Assembly: GCA_015258485.1 (NCBI GenBank)
Contig: JABZIF010000002.1
Span: forward strand, 1-40,837
DNA from: Atopobiaceae bacterium
Lineage (GTDB): Bacteria > Actinomycetota > Coriobacteriia > Coriobacteriales > Atopobiaceae
Reading direction: 5' to 3'
Length of the DNA: 40,837 bases
Of the stretch, positions 26,221 through 33,628 are shown in pieces. The notes under the pieces were generated by a model, which saw only the letters and a program-made list of their open reading frames with translations, was not told the DNA's origin and ran no database searches. Positions within the stretch are counted from its first letter, which is position 1. The number at the start of each line of letters is the position of its first letter. Both the position numbers and the translations under genes were made by a program.

Positions 26221-27698
26221 TGATGAAAGAAATGTCCTTGTTCAAATAGAGGTTCACAGCATACATTTATACCCAGTTTGTGATAAATCACTTCATCGTC
26301 ATTAGAAATAATTGACGAGAAGTACGCATCACAGCCTTGTAATAGTTCAGTGGCTTTAACTGCTTTTCCAGCTAATTGATTAGTGATTGAACTAATGGAA
26401 AGTGCAATAAGCATCTCGTCTGCGCAAAGACTGCTTCTTGTAGCTTTGAAATTATTTTTTTTCAGTGTACAAATGTGCTCCAACACTTCATCTGACACAA
26501 TATATGTTTTTTTATCAATACCCACTGCATATTTGAGAGCGTATAATAACAATGAAGCGGGAGCCCCGAGAAGTTCAGAGGTCTTACCAGTAATAATTGA
26601 ACCGTCAGGCATTGCAATAGCTCCTGCAAGACGTTTGGTTTCTTCTGCTTTAAGTAAGCAGGCAGAATGTGCAGCGGAGAAATCCTGATCTACATTTGCT
26701 TCTTTCATAAGAAGGTTAATCTTAGCAAGCTCGCGCTCACCCATACCTGTTCGCTCGAGTTTCTCGGCAGCTCTAAACCATCTACGTACAATTTCTGCCT
26801 TGGCAGCTTCTTGGCAAACAGTATCGTCTTGTATACAGTTTCCTACCATATTGACACCCATATCGGTAGGAGATTGGTAGGGACTTGTGCCTGCAATCTT
26901 TTCCATCATGGCTTTAAGCACTGGGAAAGCTTCAACGTCTCGGTTGTAATTAACTGTGACAGCGCCATGAGCTTCAAGGTGATATGGATCAATGACGTTA
27001 TTATCTCCCAGGTCTGCTGTTGCTGCCTCATAGGCGATGTTAACAGGATGTTTGAGCGGTAAGTTCCACACGGGGAAGGTTTCGAATTTTGCGTATCCCG
27101 CCTGAATACCGCGGGCATGTTCGTTATATAGCTGAGAAAGACAGACGGCAAGCTTGCCTGATCCTGGTCCTGGAGCTGTAACGACTATCAAAGGATGCGT
27201 AGTTACTACAAATTCATTTTTTCCGTATCCTTCTGCCGAGACAATCAAATTGATGTTTGAAGGATATCCTGAAATGGGATAGTGGCGATATACTGCAATT
27301 CCCATATTTTTGAGGTGTGCTCTATAGGCTTTGGCCTTTGGCTGTCCGGAATATTGCGTGATGACAACACCACTAATAGCAAGGCCACGCCTTCTAAAGA
27401 TATCCATGAGCCGTAATACATCGTCTGCATAGGTGATACCGATGTCACTTCTACGCTTACCGGTTTCAATATCATTTGCATTGATAGCAAAGACAACTTC
27501 TGCTTCAGGAGCAAGTTGCTGCAACATCTGCGCTTTAGCATCAGGAGCAAAGCCAGGCAGGATACGTGCAGCATGATTATCGTCAAGTAACTTGCCACCA
27601 AACTCGAGGTATAGTTTTCCGCCAAATTCATCAATGCGTTGGCGAATTTTTTCTGCTTGCATTGTGATGTATTTATCGTTGTCAAAGCCGATTTTCAT
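26217..27698 (-). CDS. DUF1846 family protein
   Basis: ATG 27698 has a strong AGGAGGG site and gives 493 residues starting MKIGFDNDKY, the normal DUF1846 N-terminus; an in-frame longer reading to 27833 adds 45 residues without support. Recognisable stretches are EFGGKLLDDNHAARILPGF, FAINANDIETGKRRSDIGIT, APGPGSGKLAVCLSQLYN and SPTDMGVNMVGNCI. Family structures show a nucleotide-binding-like fold but the function is unproven; the conserved APGPGSGK loop looks like a phosphate-binding element. It is cytoplasmic, and its stop overlaps the GH25 muramidase start. Confidence 0.92.
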   Translation of the reverse strand: MKIGFDNDKYITMQAEKIRQRIDEFGGKLYLEFGGKLLDDNHAARILPGFAPDAKAQMLQQLAPEAEVVFAINANDIETGKRRSDIGITYADDVLRLMDIFRRRGLAISGVVITQYSGQPKAKAYRAHLKNMGIAVYRHYPISGYPSNINLIVSAEGYGKNEFVVTTHPLIVVTAPGPGSGKLAVCLSQLYNEHARGIQAGYAKFETFPVWNLPLKHPVNIAYEAATADLGDNNVIDPYHLEAHGAVTVNYNRDVEAFPVLKAMMEKIAGTSPYQSPTDMGVNMVGNCIQDDTVCQEAAKAEIVRRWFRAAEKLERTGMGERELAKINLLMKEANVDQDFSAAHSACLLKAEETKRLAGAIAMPDGSIITGKTSELLGAPASLLLYALKYAVGIDKKTYIVSDEVLEHICTLKKNNFKATRSSLCADEMLIALSISSITNQLAGKAVKATELLQGCDAYFSSIISNDDEVIYHKLGINVCCEPLFEQGHFFHQ

Positions 27699-27802
27699 AC
27701 GCCCTCCTGCGATATTTAATAAAGAAATTGTATCATCATGGAGGAGGTTCCTATACGCTTGTACGATAGGTACATCAGAAATTACGTAACAAGGAGTCTT
27801 GT

Positions 27803-28252
27803 ATGGATAATAGATATCCACATACGTTAACACGGGGTGAGAAGTTCAAGCAGACTGCTGTTAGCTGTGTACGTGCATTTTGCTATGGTTGTTTTGCGTC
27901 CGCACTTTTATCGGCGTTGATTTTTGCTTTTGCTTTCTTTACGAGCGGAATGAATATGTTTACTGGTATCGATTGGGTACGTCGTGTTATGTATGTAATT
28001 TCTTCCTTGGGAATTATTGTGTGTGGTGTTGGTCTTTTATTTAGCGGAAGAGAATACGAAGATAGAAAAATGGGTTATACAAGAGATATTGATGACCCTG
28101 TGAATATAAAAAACGGCACACTTGATCCGCGCATTTCTAAAATTGAGTTTTCTCACCTTTCATGGCAGATGGCAATTCTTTGTGCGGCGATAGGCATGTT
28201 TGTTGTAACTACCATTTTTGATGAGGTAATGAGCCATACTTTTTTGATGTAA
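27803..28252 (+). CDS. Small membrane protein, three helices
   Basis: This 149-residue protein starts at ATG 27803 behind AAGGAG. It has helices near 30-50 (CFASALLSALIFAFAFF), 62-82 (VMYVISSLGIIVCGVGLLF) and 122-143 (MAILCAAIGMFVVTTIF), with a hydrophilic loop carrying GREYEDRKMGYTRDIDDP. I recognise no family. It is divergent from the DUF1846 gene and convergent with pth2; no terminator is visible in the 41 bases after it. Confidence 0.75.
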   Translation: MDNRYPHTLTRGEKFKQTAVSCVRAFCYGCFASALLSALIFAFAFFTSGMNMFTGIDWVRRVMYVISSLGIIVCGVGLLFSGREYEDRKMGYTRDIDDPVNIKNGTLDPRISKIEFSHLSWQMAILCAAIGMFVVTTIFDEVMSHTFLM

Positions 28253-28293
28253 GTCTACTGGGTTATCTGAGGGGTTAAATGCGTTTATAGAGA

Positions 28294-28734
28294 TTAATAC
28301 AATGGTAAATCTCCAGTGAGAGGGTCGATATCTTCTGCAGCAAGCGGTTCGAATGCAATACAGGTAAATGTTGGTTCACCATGAAATTCTGTGAAACCTG
28401 CATCTTTGATAAGTGCAACAACAAATCCTTGCTCGCGTCCCTGGTTAGCAAGCTCTAAAAGTTCCTCTTCAGAATCAACGTACACACAAATTTTTGCAAC
28501 ACCTGCATCAAACCAGTTAGTGAGTGCAGAAGTATCTTCGTGAGAATGATTTAAATACACCCAATTTTGATTTTCAGCTACACAAACTTCATTAAGTCGT
28601 TGTTCTTTTGCGAGAGCTATTAAAGTTGCTTCTACACAGGCATGGCTTGCTTGTGCCGCAATTTTTCCTTTACGCATTTTTAGGTCACGACGGATTACAA
28701 TCATTTGTTTTGATTTATATGAAGGTGTTGGCAT
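28294..28734 (-). CDS. pth2: Peptidyl-tRNA hydrolase Pth2 (archaeal/eukaryotic type)
   Basis: This 146-residue protein matches Pth2: MIVIRRDLKMRKGKIAAQAS followed by HACVEA, YVDSEEELLELANQGREQG, IKDAGFTEFHGEPTFTCIAF and a PL..EDIDPLTG tail. Pth2 frees tRNA from peptidyl-tRNA dropped by ribosomes. Most bacteria use the unrelated Pth1, though Pth2 occurs in some actinobacteria, so this gene is not proof of transfer. The active-site Lys, Thr and Asp positions appear kept. An AAAGGTTAAC site precedes the start. Confidence 0.88.
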   Translation of the reverse strand: MPTPSYKSKQMIVIRRDLKMRKGKIAAQASHACVEATLIALAKEQRLNEVCVAENQNWVYLNHSHEDTSALTNWFDAGVAKICVYVDSEEELLELANQGREQGFVVALIKDAGFTEFHGEPTFTCIAFEPLAAEDIDPLTGDLPLY

Positions 28735-28781
28735 AGTTAACCTTTCTAGAATTCGATGTTAAGTGTACCATTCGCCCTTGT

Positions 28782-28893
28782 CACATTTTTGACCAGAAAT
28801 AAATGTGTACATAAAAATAAAGGGTCTGTTATATGTACAAGCAAAGATACAAAAGAAATACAGCAGAGAATATCAATTAATTAAATAACAGAC
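28782..28893. promoter_or_regulatory. Two dyads in the divergent interval between pth2 and the prepilin peptidase
   Basis: CACATTT-12-AAATGTG (28782-28807) is a compact inverted repeat near the pth2 promoter side. GTCTGTTAT (28824-28832) and ATAACAGAC (28885-28893) are perfect 9-base complements 52 bases apart, in the leader of the plus-strand gene. Either could be regulatory; no regulator is known. Confidence 0.3.
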
Positions 28894-28949
28894 AAATATT
28901 TCAAACACATCGAGAGATTAACTTGATAGGTTTGTGTGAGGAGGTGTGT

Positions 28950-29438
28950 ATGAAAGAACTATTAGTACTCGTGGTATTTGCTTGTGCATCAATTTTGGAT
29001 ATTCGAAGTAGAACTATACCCAATTTGTTTCCACTTATTTTATTTGCGATGTGGTGTTCAGGGTTAATAGCGAGTGAAAATAGAGAAGCTGTACTTTTAC
29101 AGTCTCTTATAAGTGAAGCTTTCTTTTTGAGTGTTTTATTTTTAACTCAATTATTTATGAAGGTATTTAGTCGAAAAGGATTTCTTGGAGGAGGAGATAT
29201 AAAGCTCATTTTTTCTGGATGTCTTTTTCTTGATATAAAAGAGACATTTGTCTTTTTAATCTTTTCAAATTTTTTGGGTGTATTGTGTGCTCTTATTTTA
29301 CTTTTATGGAAAAATAGGTACAAGGATAGTCGTCAACAAAAGTTTAAAAATAGCAGTTTAAATCCTATTTTTCAGTTCACTTTTCCCTTTGCGCCATTCC
29401 TTTCTTTTGGTATGGCGCTGGCGTTATTTTTACGTTAG
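28950..29438 (+). CDS. A24-family prepilin peptidase (minimal form)
   Basis: ATG 28950, behind GAGGAGG, is preferred to an in-frame TTG at 28923. The 162-residue membrane protein has the two catalytic aspartates of A24 peptidases: Asp17 in SILDIRSRTIPN and Asp83 in FLGGGDIKL. It lacks the N-terminal cysteine-rich methylase domain of PilD, as in TadV/CpaA-type enzymes. It should cut the leader of type IV pilin-like proteins at the inner face of the membrane. No pilin or secretion ATPase gene is in the window, so its substrates are elsewhere or unknown. Confidence 0.87.
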   Translation: MKELLVLVVFACASILDIRSRTIPNLFPLILFAMWCSGLIASENREAVLLQSLISEAFFLSVLFLTQLFMKVFSRKGFLGGGDIKLIFSGCLFLDIKETFVFLIFSNFLGVLCALILLLWKNRYKDSRQQKFKNSSLNPIFQFTFPFAPFLSFGMALALFLR

Positions 29439-29457
29439 AATAAAAAGCACACTTTTG

Positions 29458-29487
29458 TTGAGAAAATATTTCATTCATACATATATA
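29458..29487 (+). promoter_or_regulatory. Putative promoter ahead of the hairpin cluster
   Basis: TTGAGA (29458-29463) and TATATA (29482-29487) are 18 bases apart in an AT-rich run. Transcription would begin near 29494, just before the first hairpin at 29514. Confidence 0.4.
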
Positions 29488-29513
29488 AAAAGTTTTTTCT
29501 GCTATCAATAGTT

Positions 29514-29690
29514 AACACGTTGTGTTGAGAGATTGAGTACCCCCAACGCTCAATTTCCATACCGAATGGCCCCGATCATTTCGGTTTCTCGTAATTACGA
29601 GACAACGTATGCCATTGAGGCAGGGCGATTCCTTACGTGGTCGCACACATGTCGCTTCTGCCTCATGGCAACTTTCTTATATATTATTTG
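29514..29690 (+). ncRNA. Candidate structured small RNA: five successive hairpins with C-rich loops
   Basis: Within a 578-base gene-free, mostly AT-rich interval (29439-30016) there is a GC-richer island of successive perfect stems. They are AACAC/GTGTT (29514-29526), ATTGAG/CTCAAT with loop TACCCCCAACG (29532-29554), ACCGAA/TTCGGT with a loop containing GGCCCCG (29561-29585), the palindrome TCTCGTAATTACGAGA (29587-29602), and a long stem GCCAT-GAGGCAG/CTGCCTC-ATGGC with one bulge (29611-29669). A U-rich tract follows (ACTTTCTTATATATT), which suggests a plus-strand transcript with its own terminator. C-rich loops can pair with Shine-Dalgarno sequences in some small RNAs. I recognise no known RNA family. 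The rest of the interval (about 29700-30016) is AT-rich and shows nothing further. Confidence 0.5.
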
Positions 29691-30016
29691 CCTCTTTTGG
29701 TATGTGAATATGAAGTTTTTTGATTGTTGTTCTTGAATAGTAGTACTTTTTAAGTGGGGGATAGATAATTATTTGTGATACCTACTAAAAAATTGAATAA
29801 ATAAACGTAAAAATACAGATCTTTTTACAGCACTTTCTCTGCTACCGATTTCTTTAAAACGGTTGTTATAGGGGAAGTAGATTGCAATGTTTTTCGACTA
29901 AGTAAACATAACAATGTATATCTAAAGATATTTAAATGTAGTACTATATAAGTGACACAAAGATACTGCCATTTAATGTGTTGTTGGGCATCGGTTTTAC
30001 AAGGATGGGCTGAGAG

Positions 30017-30436
30017 ATGGCAAAGATGGTTAATGCTAAACAAGCTGATCCTGGTTTAGGCAGGACGGTTGCAAGGTTGTTGCAAGAAAGCGGCAAACGT
30101 CAAGTTGATTTGTGTGAGTATTCTCATTGGTCTCGCGCATATGTCTCTTATATTTGTACTGAGCGTCGCAAGTGGCCTTCATTTGATAAGGCTAAGATAA
30201 TTGCAGATTTTTTCTCGCTATCTCTTGATCAGTTATGGGTAGAGCATCTTAAGGATCTTTTAGATGCTGGAGTTGAGCTTTCTGATTCTCAAAAAAAGAG
30301 CTTAACTCACAATACGTATAAGAAAAGCTCCGCTGTTTTGCATGGTGGAGATGATAATAATGAATACCAGTACGCTACTGTTCGTCCGGGGAACGGTACA
30401 GATTTGACGCTCCCGGATATTCTGGGTATCGAATAA
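30017..30436 (+). CDS. Small helix-turn-helix (XRE-like) protein
   Basis: The 139-residue protein has an XRE-like DNA-binding domain at about 12-72: LGRTVARLLQESGKRQVDLC, YSHWSRAYVSYICTERRKW, then DKAKIIADFFSLSLDQLW. The rest (about 80-139) is hydrophilic and unassigned. It is probably a transcriptional regulator or DNA-associated protein; targets are unknown. The start ATG 30017 has only a weak GAGAG site close by, with AAGGA 12 bases further up. It lies downstream of the hairpin cluster. Confidence 0.72.
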   Translation: MAKMVNAKQADPGLGRTVARLLQESGKRQVDLCEYSHWSRAYVSYICTERRKWPSFDKAKIIADFFSLSLDQLWVEHLKDLLDAGVELSDSQKKSLTHNTYKKSSAVLHGGDDNNEYQYATVRPGNGTDLTLPDILGIE

Positions 30437-30544
30437 GTAATTTTGACAGCTTTTTTAGTTTTATAATGCCATACTTGCTGTAAACGCGTATGATTCTTCG
30501 ATGTTCAGTTTTAGTAGTTGTCTGAAGAGTAGGAGATGTGCAAG

Positions 30545-30799
30545 ATGGCTGGACTACACTGTTCAGACTGTGCTTTTAGTTCATTTAAGTTCAACGATGA
30601 TGCCCAGATGTATCAGGCGTATTGTTCTCGTGGCTACACACTTGCTGATCCCCATATTCATGAGAAGCTTGCAATGCATTTTGCAAAGTCTCCGGAAGGC
30701 TTTGTTCCTATTAAAGATCCATTTAATCGTGAGTATTTTCGTAAATCATATATTTGTGGTGAGTTTGTAAAGCGTAAAGACAATGTTGGTCAAGATTAA
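30545..30799 (+). CDS. Small cysteine-containing protein of unknown function
   Basis: ATG 30545 lies 9 bases after AGGAG and is preferred to ATG 30536, which would abut the ribosome site. The 84-residue protein has four cysteines in a CxxC...C...C arrangement (LHCSDCAF, AYCSRGY, YICGEF), plus PIKDPFNREYFRKSY. The spacing could form a zinc or redox site, but I recognise no family. There is no membrane helix or signal. A good terminator follows at 30853. Confidence 0.68.
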   Translation: MAGLHCSDCAFSSFKFNDDAQMYQAYCSRGYTLADPHIHEKLAMHFAKSPEGFVPIKDPFNREYFRKSYICGEFVKRKDNVGQD

Positions 30800-30852
30800 A
30801 ATCAGGTCGGTGGTAGTACGCCTCGAACTGTTATGTAATCTGCCTCTGTAAG

Positions 30853-30886
30853 ATATGTCATTGACGTGTTCAATGACATTTTTTAT
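30853..30886 (+). terminator. Rho-independent terminator
   Basis: ATGTCATTGA and TCAATGACAT form a perfect 10-base stem with a 5-base loop, followed by TTTTTT. It ends the small cysteine-protein transcript. Confidence 0.9.
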
Positions 30887-30960
30887 CAAAGTATTAAGTA
30901 AAAAATTATTTTATCGTTATGTAACGCTCATAGATTTTAAATAAAATTAATTACTTTTTT

Positions 30961-30980
30961 GTTTTATGTTTGTATAAAAC
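30961..30980. promoter_or_regulatory. Inverted repeat upstream of the TetR gene
   Basis: GTTTTAT-6-ATAAAAC is a perfect 7+7 dyad 74 bases before the TetR start, overlapping a possible -10 (TATAAA). It is a candidate self-operator of the TetR protein. Confidence 0.4.
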
Positions 30981-31053
30981 ACGCTACCATTTGATTAGGG
31001 GAAATCTTCTTATTACAAGGAGATTTAAAATATGCGTGAAGGGAACGGCAGCA

Positions 31054-31674
31054 ATGTCGAGGCGACCACAATCAGAAAGCTATGACACACGTCGTAGACT
31101 CTTAAAATCTGCTGAACAGGAGTTTGCTCTTAATGGGTATGACAAAGCATCGCTGAGGCAAATTTGTGCTCATATTGGTGTTACCACAGGTGCTCTTTAT
31201 TTCTTTTTTAAAAACAAAGAGGATCTTTTTAGAAACGTACTTACACCAGTTACAGAAAAAGCTATTCAAATTTTAGAAGACTATAAAAAGTATCTTTTAG
31301 AGTCAGATGTCCGTAGTATAGATGACACTCCTTTAGGAGATGAAAAGACACTTAATACATTTTTAGATTTGCTATATGACAATCGTTATGTAGTAAAAAT
31401 TTTAGTTAATAACAGAGATAGTGAATTCGTTGCACACTTTTTTGATGAATTGACTGATATTATTTCAGCAACAATTAAAGCAATTTTGTATCCAAATATT
31501 AATCAGGTTAAACCTTATGATGAGTTTATAACTACATGGCTTGCTCAGACTGAAATGACAACTATTTTAAATATTCTTAAAAATGATGAGACTCGTGAAG
31601 AAGCGGACGCTCACATTAATTCTGCAGTAATGTTTACACAAGGGGGCATTAGAGCCTTAGTTGAAGAACATTAA
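31054..31674 (+). CDS. TetR/AcrR-family transcriptional regulator
   Basis: The N-terminal region (about 10-60) is a TetR HTH domain: RRRLLKSAEQEFALNGYDKA, LRQICAHIGVTTGALYFFFK, NKEDLF. The remaining 140 residues are a helical ligand domain without a recognisable pocket. The start is uncertain: ATG 31054 (206 residues) has AGGGA 9 bases upstream, while an in-frame GTG at 31036 follows an AAGGAG at a longer distance. It is probably self-regulated through the dyad at 30961. The next gene, a lipoprotein with its own promoter, may be a target (inference). Confidence 0.88.
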   Translation: MSRRPQSESYDTRRRLLKSAEQEFALNGYDKASLRQICAHIGVTTGALYFFFKNKEDLFRNVLTPVTEKAIQILEDYKKYLLESDVRSIDDTPLGDEKTLNTFLDLLYDNRYVVKILVNNRDSEFVAHFFDELTDIISATIKAILYPNINQVKPYDEFITTWLAQTEMTTILNILKNDETREEADAHINSAVMFTQGGIRALVEEH

Positions 31675-31686
31675 TGAGCTTATAAA

Positions 31687-31714
31687 TTGACAAAAGAGAG
31701 TCATTGTAGATAAT
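31687..31714 (+). promoter_or_regulatory. Sigma-70-type promoter for the lipoprotein gene
   Basis: TTGACA (31687-31692) and GATAAT (31709-31714) are 16 bases apart, 36 bases upstream of ATG 31750. The near-consensus elements indicate independent transcription of the lipoprotein. Confidence 0.7.
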
Positions 31715-31749
31715 CTTATATAGTCGGCTAAGACACATAGGAGACTCAA

Positions 31750-32370
31750 ATGAAATTTTATAAATTTGGCATAGTCATGGCTTCTGCTACCACAATTTTT
31801 GCCCTTGCTGGATGTAATATGATTCCAAATTTGTCTGATAATGCTGGCAATGCCACAACAGATGGTTCCAATAATACTACGCAGCAACAAAATACGCAGC
31901 AACAAAAAGATGCTAATACTGCAACAAAGCCAAGTAAAACTCAGGATGCCAGTTCTGAATCAGAAGAAACATATAACAAGCTTGCAGATAAGTATGATTC
32001 TGAAACTCTTAGCAAAATGCAGGCTTATATTGATGACGTTAAAAAGACTAGTGATAAGTCTGAAGTTTTAATTGATACCGATAAGATTACCGTTACGGTT
32101 ACTGGTATTGGTACTGATTATGAGAATTCAAATGGATATATGCTTGAGGTTACCAACAAGACTGATAAGACGGTATATCTACAATCTAATGATACTTCTA
32201 TTGGTAGTGATAAAATGAGTCTGTTTGTTGCGGCAGCGCCTAATACTACTACCAAGGGGTTTGCTTTCTTTGATCCAGGTGTAAAATTTGATGCTTCTTC
32301 ATCATTACGTGGTTCTATCGTTGCCTTGTATGGTGATTATAGTGTGGAAAGTTTCGACGTTTTATTTTAA
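31750..32370 (+). CDS. Lipoprotein of unknown function
   Basis: The 206-residue protein has a signal peptide and lipobox ALAGC (Cys at 22), then a Gln/Asn/Thr-rich linker (about 30-75) with repeated TQQQNTQQQ. A folded C-terminal domain (about 100-206) has TVTVTGIGTDYENSNGYMLE and NKTDKTVYLQSND, an Ig-like beta pattern reminiscent of DUF4352/FxLYD-type extracytoplasmic domains. Family assignment is uncertain. A perfect terminator follows. Confidence 0.82.
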   Translation: MKFYKFGIVMASATTIFALAGCNMIPNLSDNAGNATTDGSNNTTQQQNTQQQKDANTATKPSKTQDASSESEETYNKLADKYDSETLSKMQAYIDDVKKTSDKSEVLIDTDKITVTVTGIGTDYENSNGYMLEVTNKTDKTVYLQSNDTSIGSDKMSLFVAAAPNTTTKGFAFFDPGVKFDASSSLRGSIVALYGDYSVESFDVLF

Positions 32371-32388
32371 TTTGCTTTGTAAGAGTTT

Positions 32389-32426
32389 AAAGAGTCCAAT
32401 TACCAGAGGTAATTGGACTCTTTTTA
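32389..32426 (+). terminator. Rho-independent terminator after lipoprotein gene
   Basis: AGAGTCCAATTACC and GGTAATTGGACTCT form a perfect 14-base stem with a 3-base loop and a TTTTT tail. Confidence 0.95.
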
Positions 32427-32537
32427 TATGAAGCTCTATTAGCTTGTAATTAAAAATTTAATATACTTAGTAGAAGTTATTAGAGAGTTGGATAGGTTAT
32501 TTTTCGGACACCTTATGTTTAAATATAGGAGGTAAGG

Positions 32538-33542
32538 ATGTCTCAAGATATCAATGAACAGAACTCAGTTGATGATTTGTTGTTTCTACAACCAGTTTTT
32601 CATAATAAAATTTGGGGCGGTAGAAGACTTGCACGTGATTATGGTTATGCAATACCTGATGGCAATGTAGGAGAATGTTGGGCAATAGGCGCTCATCCAA
32701 ATGGTGATTGTAAAGTTATTTCTGGTCCCTATGAAGGAAATACTTTATCAGAGCTTTGGAATTCTCATCGAGAGTTCTTTGGAAATGTAGAGGGGGATAG
32801 ATTTCCTCTTCTTATTAAAATTCTTGATGCAAAAGAAGACTTATCCGTTCAGGTTCATCCTGATGATGCATATGCTGCAGAACATGAAAGCGGATCGTTA
32901 GGAAAGTTTGAATGCTGGTATGTGCTGGATGCAAAAAAAGATGGCGATATTATCATTGGGCAAAATGCCTCATCGAAAGAGGAGTTTGCAGCAATGGTTG
33001 CAGAAGATGAATGGGATAAACTGCTCAATCATGTGCCCATTAAGGCTGGAGATTTTTTTAGAATAGATCCGGGCACCGTTCATGCAATTAAGGCAGGAAC
33101 ACTTATTTTGGAGACCCAACAGAGCTCAGATATTACGTATCGTGTTTATGATTACAATCGTTTGGATGATAGAGGAAAACTGAGGCCCTTGCATCTTGAA
33201 CAAAGTTTAGAAGTTATTAATTATGGTTTTCAGGCGCCTGCTTCAGGAGAGATTATCGCTCCAGAAATTGATGGTAAGACAGAGCTTATGAACTGCAAGT
33301 ATTTCTCGGTAGAAAAATATGATATTAAAGGTGTTAAACAACTACCTCAGTTGTGGCCTTTTATGTGTGTAAGTGTTATTGAGGGAGAAGGAACAGTTCG
33401 TACTGACGATGGCAATGGATGCGAGTATAAGATTTGCAAAGGTACGCATTTTATTGCTCCTGCTCATTCGGGTAATTTGTATGTTACAGGTCCTGTGACC
33501 TTGATTGTTTCACATCTTCCCCATAAGCAAAAGGATCGGTAA
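32538..33542 (+). CDS. manA: Mannose-6-phosphate isomerase, class I
   Basis: The 334-residue cytoplasmic enzyme shows KIWGGRRL near the start, IKILDAKEDLSVQVHPDD (metal-binding Gln and His), KFECWYVLDA (Glu), DFFRIDPGTVHAI (His) and TYRVYDYNR (active-site Arg). It interconverts mannose 6-phosphate and fructose 6-phosphate with Zn. The length suits the short bacterial form. AGGAGG is 5 bases before ATG 32538. It has no obvious operon partner, and a lipoprotein gene follows. Confidence 0.95.
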   Translation: MSQDINEQNSVDDLLFLQPVFHNKIWGGRRLARDYGYAIPDGNVGECWAIGAHPNGDCKVISGPYEGNTLSELWNSHREFFGNVEGDRFPLLIKILDAKEDLSVQVHPDDAYAAEHESGSLGKFECWYVLDAKKDGDIIIGQNASSKEEFAAMVAEDEWDKLLNHVPIKAGDFFRIDPGTVHAIKAGTLILETQQSSDITYRVYDYNRLDDRGKLRPLHLEQSLEVINYGFQAPASGEIIAPEIDGKTELMNCKYFSVEKYDIKGVKQLPQLWPFMCVSVIEGEGTVRTDDGNGCEYKICKGTHFIAPAHSGNLYVTGPVTLIVSHLPHKQKDR

Positions 33543-33628
33543 TTTTTTGAGTAATAGTAAGAGTTTTCTTTAGCTGTTTTATTGGTTTATTACTGTATGA
33601 AGTTTTATATGTTTGCAGGAGGAGATGT

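Noticed and set aside
29533..29736. 67-residue reading frame inside the hairpin cluster
   Set aside because: It has no ribosome site, no recognisable domain, and spans perfect stems that are better explained as RNA structure.
29997..30016. GGGCTGAGAG before the HTH gene, resembling part of a TPP riboswitch
   Set aside because: The other conserved TPP elements (ACCTGATCTGG and GGGAA regions) are missing, and the stretch runs straight into the start codon.
30443..30467. TTGACA and TATAAT before the small cysteine protein
   Set aside because: The elements are near consensus but only 13 bases apart, too close for a normal sigma-70 promoter; TATAAT alone may still be used.
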